DNA of 10,110 bases, taken from positions 1 through 10,110 of the forward strand of contig CALGAM010000078.1 in assembly GCA_937951935.1 (NCBI GenBank), given 5' to 3'. Below are positions 8,701 through 10,110 of the stretch, piece after piece. Made by a program: the position numbers and the translations under genes. Source of the DNA: an uncultured Micromonospora sp. Its GTDB lineage: Bacteria; Actinomycetota; Actinomycetes; Mycobacteriales; Micromonosporaceae. How positions within the stretch are numbered: position 1 is the stretch's first letter; the number at the start of each line of letters is the position of its first letter. The notes beneath the pieces were generated by a model. It saw only the letters and a program-made list of their open reading frames with translations. It searched no databases and was not told where the DNA came from.

Positions 8701-8897
8701 GGAACAACTGGACGGAGACGAACATCAGCGCGGTCGTCGGCATCCCCGACGTCAACGGGGACAGGGTGCCGGATCTCTGGGCACGGTCCGGAGGGAACGG
8801 GACGATCCTCCTCTACCACCCGTCGACCACCAACACCAATCCCCCGGTGAAGACCGTGATCGAGGAGGACTGGCGAGGCGTCAAGGCATTCGGCTGA
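5796..8897 (+). CDS. Exported DNRLRE-type protein with C-terminal FG-GAP/VCBS-like repeats
   Basis: The GTG start gives 1033 aa ending in a TGA at 8895-8897. Residues 5-16 are Arg-rich and 17-30 hydrophobic (LALGLGVLLALVAA), then WWLRADE: a signal peptide or membrane anchor. Residues about 80-260 match the N-terminal cassette of WapA-like actinobacterial exoproteins: LPDGQWRTTIHA (87-98), QWVPIDITL and YPEVLPGVDLLVV (184-196). Residues about 341-516 (DPTLTSGTQAWATVY onward) resemble a DNRLRE domain, and C at SYSC and NNNC may form a disulfide. About 516-735 is Ig-like (SDPDGLNDLNGLRF). Five calcium-loop repeats of FG-GAP/VCBS type follow: DTGGDGIPDL (745), YPGDGLTDLF (812), VGDLTGDGLPEL (866), VADIDLDGTPDL (915) and VGIPDVNGDRVPDL (981), suggesting a partial or whole beta-propeller. 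No catalytic motif or YD repeat was seen. It is divergent from the RHS gene and convergent with the GNAT gene. Binding or scaffold work at the cell surface is inferred. Confidence 0.9.
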   Translation: MTAPRLLSRFARTRTRLALGLGVLLALVAAPLPWWLRADEPRKLAAPVAPAPAAPRDEAAARAEAIRTGREVLVETATSATSLTWALPDGQWRTTIHAIPQRTKTATGQWVPIDITLTRGEKTAEGLDIRPVNPPSPVRFSRGGTADDATESPVAEVDVEGHTITYTWPGPLPEPVLDGPRALYPEVLPGVDLLVVARDAGGFGQLLIVKNRSAATIAAVSRVSYGLRSKTAVFRHDPDTGGVRVVDPTDGREIASIPTPFAWDSAGRDPETPDAAPRTSVATPADVLRLSGLSGVEPGARHAPMPTRLDGDGTGNARLHLDAAATGLLTRADVRFPVFLDPTLTSGTQAWATVYKQHPNTNTYNGTNFNNGTTVARVGYEKDTPLLTRSFWRMGFRTGLTGAEVSTATFKVLNNHSYSCNARQIRVSLTGAISSGTTWKNQPTWSTDQQTLSFAHGYNNNCKQDYVSFNVKNAVESAITNGWSNITLGMRAVDESDTHTWRKFEVARSELSVTYNRPPAEPTNGTSSPGGPCAVGGNGITVAKTNITLSAIGSDPDGLNDLNGLRFRFWKTGTTVPQGTLVTPDANGRASLVIPSTVLEDTATYSWDVRAEDKSNKTSTYFPPGDEPCRLTIDASAPPAPDVTSEVFLPATPDGATWSTVRFGGTGPITFTAADAVRFSYSFEGVGSTDVPATNGTATVPDLRPRHAGPTTLYVYAYDAAGNRSARTDYHFYVPPRDVADGPGDTGGDGIPDLLVIDAEGNLRTYAGDVDGELHSWLAGSYTSDGTLNPPGHWYDPATGTAALITKYADAYPGDGLTDLFARTPDGGFWLYPGDGYGTFNVEKRLRVMLPPDAPAPSTWTQIKAVGDLTGDGLPELVLRAGTAFWVLTGYTGASFQEAILMEGSSWGRQEIVNVADIDLDGTPDLLWRNLDTGFMYVRHGKPGPTSGSVNLDSLKTAANSRNGDVQYGNNWTETNISAVVGIPDVNGDRVPDLWARSGGNGTILLYHPSTTNTNPPVKTVIEEDWRGVKAFG

Positions 8898-9156
8898 TCC
8901 TGGTCCGGCCGGTCCACGTCGCCGTCGCCGTCCGCCTCCGGGCCGTTGTCCGCCGTACGGGGCGCGGCCCGGGCCAGCCGGACCGCCGGGGGACCGGCCC
9001 GACCGCGAACCGCGACGCCGCGAGAGGCACCGTGACAGCGCCCCGGGGTTCCCGTCACGCCCGGATCCCGGTCTTCGCGGTGGCGCCTTCGTCGGCGGCG
9101 CGCCTCGCCAGGGCGCGGACCAGGTCGACCGCCAGATCCGGCACCGTCGGTGGGCG
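8898..9156. other. Convergent intergenic region without a convincing gene
   Basis: This 259-bp stretch lies between the stop of the FG-GAP gene (plus) and the stop of the GNAT gene (minus), so transcription from both sides should end here. It holds the 10-bp palindrome GGCCCGGGCC at 8966-8975 and nested inverted repeats at 9018-9080. No run of T follows any stem. Short frames cross it on both strands; one minus-strand frame (9055-9144) has coding-like codon use but no ribosome binding site. Confidence 0.6.
9018..9080. terminator. Candidate bidirectional terminator or structured element (nested inverted repeats)
   Basis: An outer pair CCGCGA (9018-9023) / TCGCGG (9075-9080) encloses an inner pair CGTGAC (9031-9036) / GTCACG (9054-9059) around the palindrome CCCCGGGG (9041-9048). 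The place between convergent genes fits a shared terminator. The stems are only 6 bp with long loops and there is no U tract, so the call is weak. Confidence 0.25.
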
Positions 9157-9732
9157 TCAGCCCTCCCGCCCGCCGCGGACGCTCCCGAGGGGCGGGTGGA
9201 GGACGAACGTCTCCAGCTCCTGCCCGCCGTACCAGCCTGTGCGCCGGCCGATCGCCGTCATGCCGAGCCGTCGCGCCACCCGCATCGACGCCTCGTTGCC
9301 GGGTGAGACGACAGCGTAGATCTCGCTGGCTCCAAGGGCGAAGCCGCGCTCGACCGCACCTCGGGCCGCCTCGGTGGCGTACCCCTGCCCCCAGGAGTCG
9401 GGGTGCAGGTGCCAGCCCACCTCGATGTCGTCGGTCAGCTTCGTCTCGTCGACCCCGGGCAGCGGCTTGAGCATCACCGTGCCGACCACCAGATCGTCGT
9501 CACGGCGCTGCACCGCCCAGATGCCGTAGCCGGCGGGAAAGGTGGCGTTGCGGGCGTGCCAACGGCGTACCGTGTCGGCGGCACCGGCCCGATCCCGCAG
9601 CGGAAAGAGCGGCGCGTTGAGGAACCGGACGACCTCGGTTCGCGAGTACATGTCGAAGACACGGTCGAGGTCGGCTGGCTCCTGGGTCCAGTCCCGAATC
9701 ACCAGCCGGTCGGTCGAGTAGATCGTCGCCAT
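9157..9732 (-). CDS. GNAT-family N-acetyltransferase (RimJ/RimL type)
   Basis: The ATG at 9732 gives 191 aa, a usual length for Acetyltransf_3 (RimJ/RimL-like) proteins, which move an acetyl group from acetyl-CoA to an amine in the cytoplasm. The opening YSTDRLVIRDWTQEPADLD (5-23) is the typical N-terminal strand (T-x-R-L-x-I-R). The acetyl-CoA pyrophosphate loop is in 104-122: EVGWHL, then WGQGYATEA, fitting Q/R-x-x-G-x-A. SPGNEASMRVARRLGM (143-158) is the N-x-x-S segment that precedes the last helix. The 61 bases before the ATG are rich in inverted repeats and show no ribosome binding site, but a -10 element lies 8 nt upstream, which suggests a leaderless mRNA. An upstream in-frame TTG at 9819 would add 29 residues of poor quality (Cys/Gly/Ser-rich, unlike GNAT) and is rejected. 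The substrate cannot be told: protein N-terminus, small amine or antibiotic are all possible. The gene is convergent with the FG-GAP gene and shows no functional link to it. Confidence 0.93.
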   Translation of the reverse strand: MATIYSTDRLVIRDWTQEPADLDRVFDMYSRTEVVRFLNAPLFPLRDRAGAADTVRRWHARNATFPAGYGIWAVQRRDDDLVVGTVMLKPLPGVDETKLTDDIEVGWHLHPDSWGQGYATEAARGAVERGFALGASEIYAVVSPGNEASMRVARRLGMTAIGRRTGWYGGQELETFVLHPPLGSVRGGREG

Positions 9733-9740
9733 GGCGCCGG

Positions 9741-9746
9741 ATCGTA
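9741..9746 (-). promoter_or_regulatory. Candidate -10 element for leaderless GNAT transcript
   Basis: On the minus strand this reads TACGAT, matching the actinobacterial TANNNT -10. It ends 8 nt before the ATG at 9732, so a normal start point would fall at or next to the A of the ATG. The absence of a ribosome binding site fits. No clear -35 is present about 17 bp further up. Confidence 0.5.
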
Positions 9747-9748
9747 GT

Positions 9749-9759
9749 GGGTGGCACCC
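9749..9759. promoter_or_regulatory. Palindrome GGGTG-N-CACCC next to the GNAT -10
   Basis: GGGTGGCACCC is a perfect 5-bp inverted repeat around one base. It begins 3 bp upstream (in promoter sense) of the TACGAT -10, in the spacer where a repressor would block polymerase. In GC-rich DNA a 5-bp repeat is not rare, so the operator role is a guess. Confidence 0.25.
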
Positions 9760-9923
9760 TGGCGCCCGGTCGGACGGGCGTGAACCACCCTGAGTCTGAC
9801 GGCAACTCCCTGTTGTCAACGCCCGGCGTGGCGGGGAGTGTCACCGCGGTAGGCGTCAAGGAGGGGACTTGGCCTTGCGTCCAACGGTCATCTTACTGAC
9901 TAGCGGCACGGGACCACCTGAGG
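9760..9923. other. Intergenic region right of the GNAT gene
   Basis: No convincing gene lies here. It contains a strong ribosome-binding-like AAGGAGG at 9858-9864. TTG codons follow 4 nt (9869) and 10 nt (9875) after it, in one frame that stops at 10034-10036 after 55 residues. A minus-strand TTGACA at 9814-9819 has no matching -10 at the usual distance. The hairpin at 9913-9928 begins at its right end. Confidence 0.4.
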
Positions 9924-9928
9924 GTGGT
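9913..9928. repeat. Hairpin ACCACC-TGAG-GGTGGT
   Basis: Perfect 6-bp arms (9913-9918 and 9923-9928) enclose a TGAG loop. There is no T run after it on the plus strand, so it is a poor intrinsic terminator. It overlaps the first possible GTG codon (9924) of the right-edge frame and could be a leader structure or protein site. Confidence 0.35.
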
Positions 9929-10110
9929 GCGGCGTCTTCGTGGTTCGGGAGCCTACAGCAGGGGCGAACACCTCGATCACCTCGACTGCGGATCCTGCCG
10001 TTTCGGGGTGGATCTCTCGGAAGAAGTGCTGAATGATCTTGATGCGGACGAGATGGCCGAACTGTCCGCATCACTTGGAGAATTCAGGGCGGTTCTCGTC
10101 GAGTATCAGA
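9924..10110 (+). CDS. Unidentified partial reading frame running off the right edge
   Basis: After a TGA at 9897-9899 the plus frame stays open to the right edge. Possible starts are GTG codons at 9924, 9927 and 10008, none with a good ribosome binding site. The later part reads naturally as protein: HLDCGSCRFGVDLSEEV, then DLDADEMAELSASLGEFRAV, an acidic amphipathic stretch with a CGSC pair just before it. The first residues after 9924 (VVRRLRGSGAYSRG) are less convincing, so translation may begin later or the 5' part may be broken. Base composition over 10001-10110 is about 53% G+C by hand count, well below the neighbours, which could mean recent transfer. I do not recognise the family. Without the sequence to the right it cannot be told whether this is an intact gene. 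Confidence 0.35.
   Translation, partial: MVRRLRGSGAYSRGEHLDHLDCGSCRFGVDLSEEVLNDLDADEMAELSASLGEFRAVLVEYQ

Noticed and set aside
8813..9058. Minus-strand 81-residue frame with a DGDGDVD stretch that looks like a calcium loop
   Set aside because: It overlaps the end of the FG-GAP gene in antisense, the rest of it is low-complexity Arg/Pro/Ala, and the motif comes from a simple GTCGCC repeat on the other strand.
9032..9319. Plus-strand 95-residue frame across the end of the GNAT gene
   Set aside because: It is an Arg/Ser/Pro-rich shadow antisense to a well-supported acetyltransferase.
9733..9819. Upstream TTG start for the GNAT gene
   Set aside because: The added 29 residues do not resemble a GNAT N-terminus, and the -10 candidate at 9741-9746 would lie inside the coding sequence.
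9856..10074. Minus-strand 72-residue frame at the right end
   Set aside because: It has no recognisable motif and mixed codon use, and is antisense to the better plus-strand frame at the edge.
1..10110. CRISPR arrays, tRNA or rRNA genes, insertion sequences
   Set aside because: No spaced direct repeats of CRISPR type, no cloverleaf, no rRNA-like stretch and no transposase or terminal inverted repeats were seen by eye on either strand.

Overview
The window is high-GC DNA (roughly 70% or more in the coding parts) with G/C-ending codons, GTG starts and purine-rich ribosome binding sites. This fits an actinomycete; the style of the two large exported proteins resembles Micromonospora/Streptomyces relatives, but no marker gene fixes the genus.

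Layout from left to right. (1) Positions 1-5350, minus strand: a very large exported RHS/YD-repeat protein. Its first 1783 codons are in the window and its C-terminus lies beyond the left edge. (2) 5351-5795: a divergent intergenic region whose middle part (5461-5670) falls to about 50% GC and carries a CRP/GlxR-like palindrome plus a second, shorter palindrome. (3) 5796-8897, plus strand: an exported or membrane-anchored protein of 1033 aa. It has the N-terminal cassette and DNRLRE-type module usual in WapA-like actinobacterial exoproteins, then Ig-like sequence, then at least five FG-GAP/VCBS-type calcium-loop repeats, but no YD repeats. (4) 8898-9156: a convergent intergenic region with inverted repeats and no convincing gene. 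(5) 9157-9732, minus strand: a GNAT N-acetyltransferase of the RimJ/RimL type, apparently read from a leaderless transcript. (6) 9733-10110: a stretch that drops to about 53% GC at the right edge, where an unidentified plus-strand reading frame runs out of the window.

The main biological interest is the divergent pair. In Tc-toxin B subunits and WapA-like proteins, SpvB-like, FG-GAP and RHS modules are often on one polypeptide. Here an SpvB-like plus RHS protein and a DNRLRE plus FG-GAP protein are separate genes, back to back, sharing one control region with a CRP-like site. They may work together as a secreted or surface-displayed delivery system. That is inference; the part that would say most, the RHS core and variable C-terminal domain, is outside the window. 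The GNAT gene and the right-edge fragment show no evident functional link to the pair.
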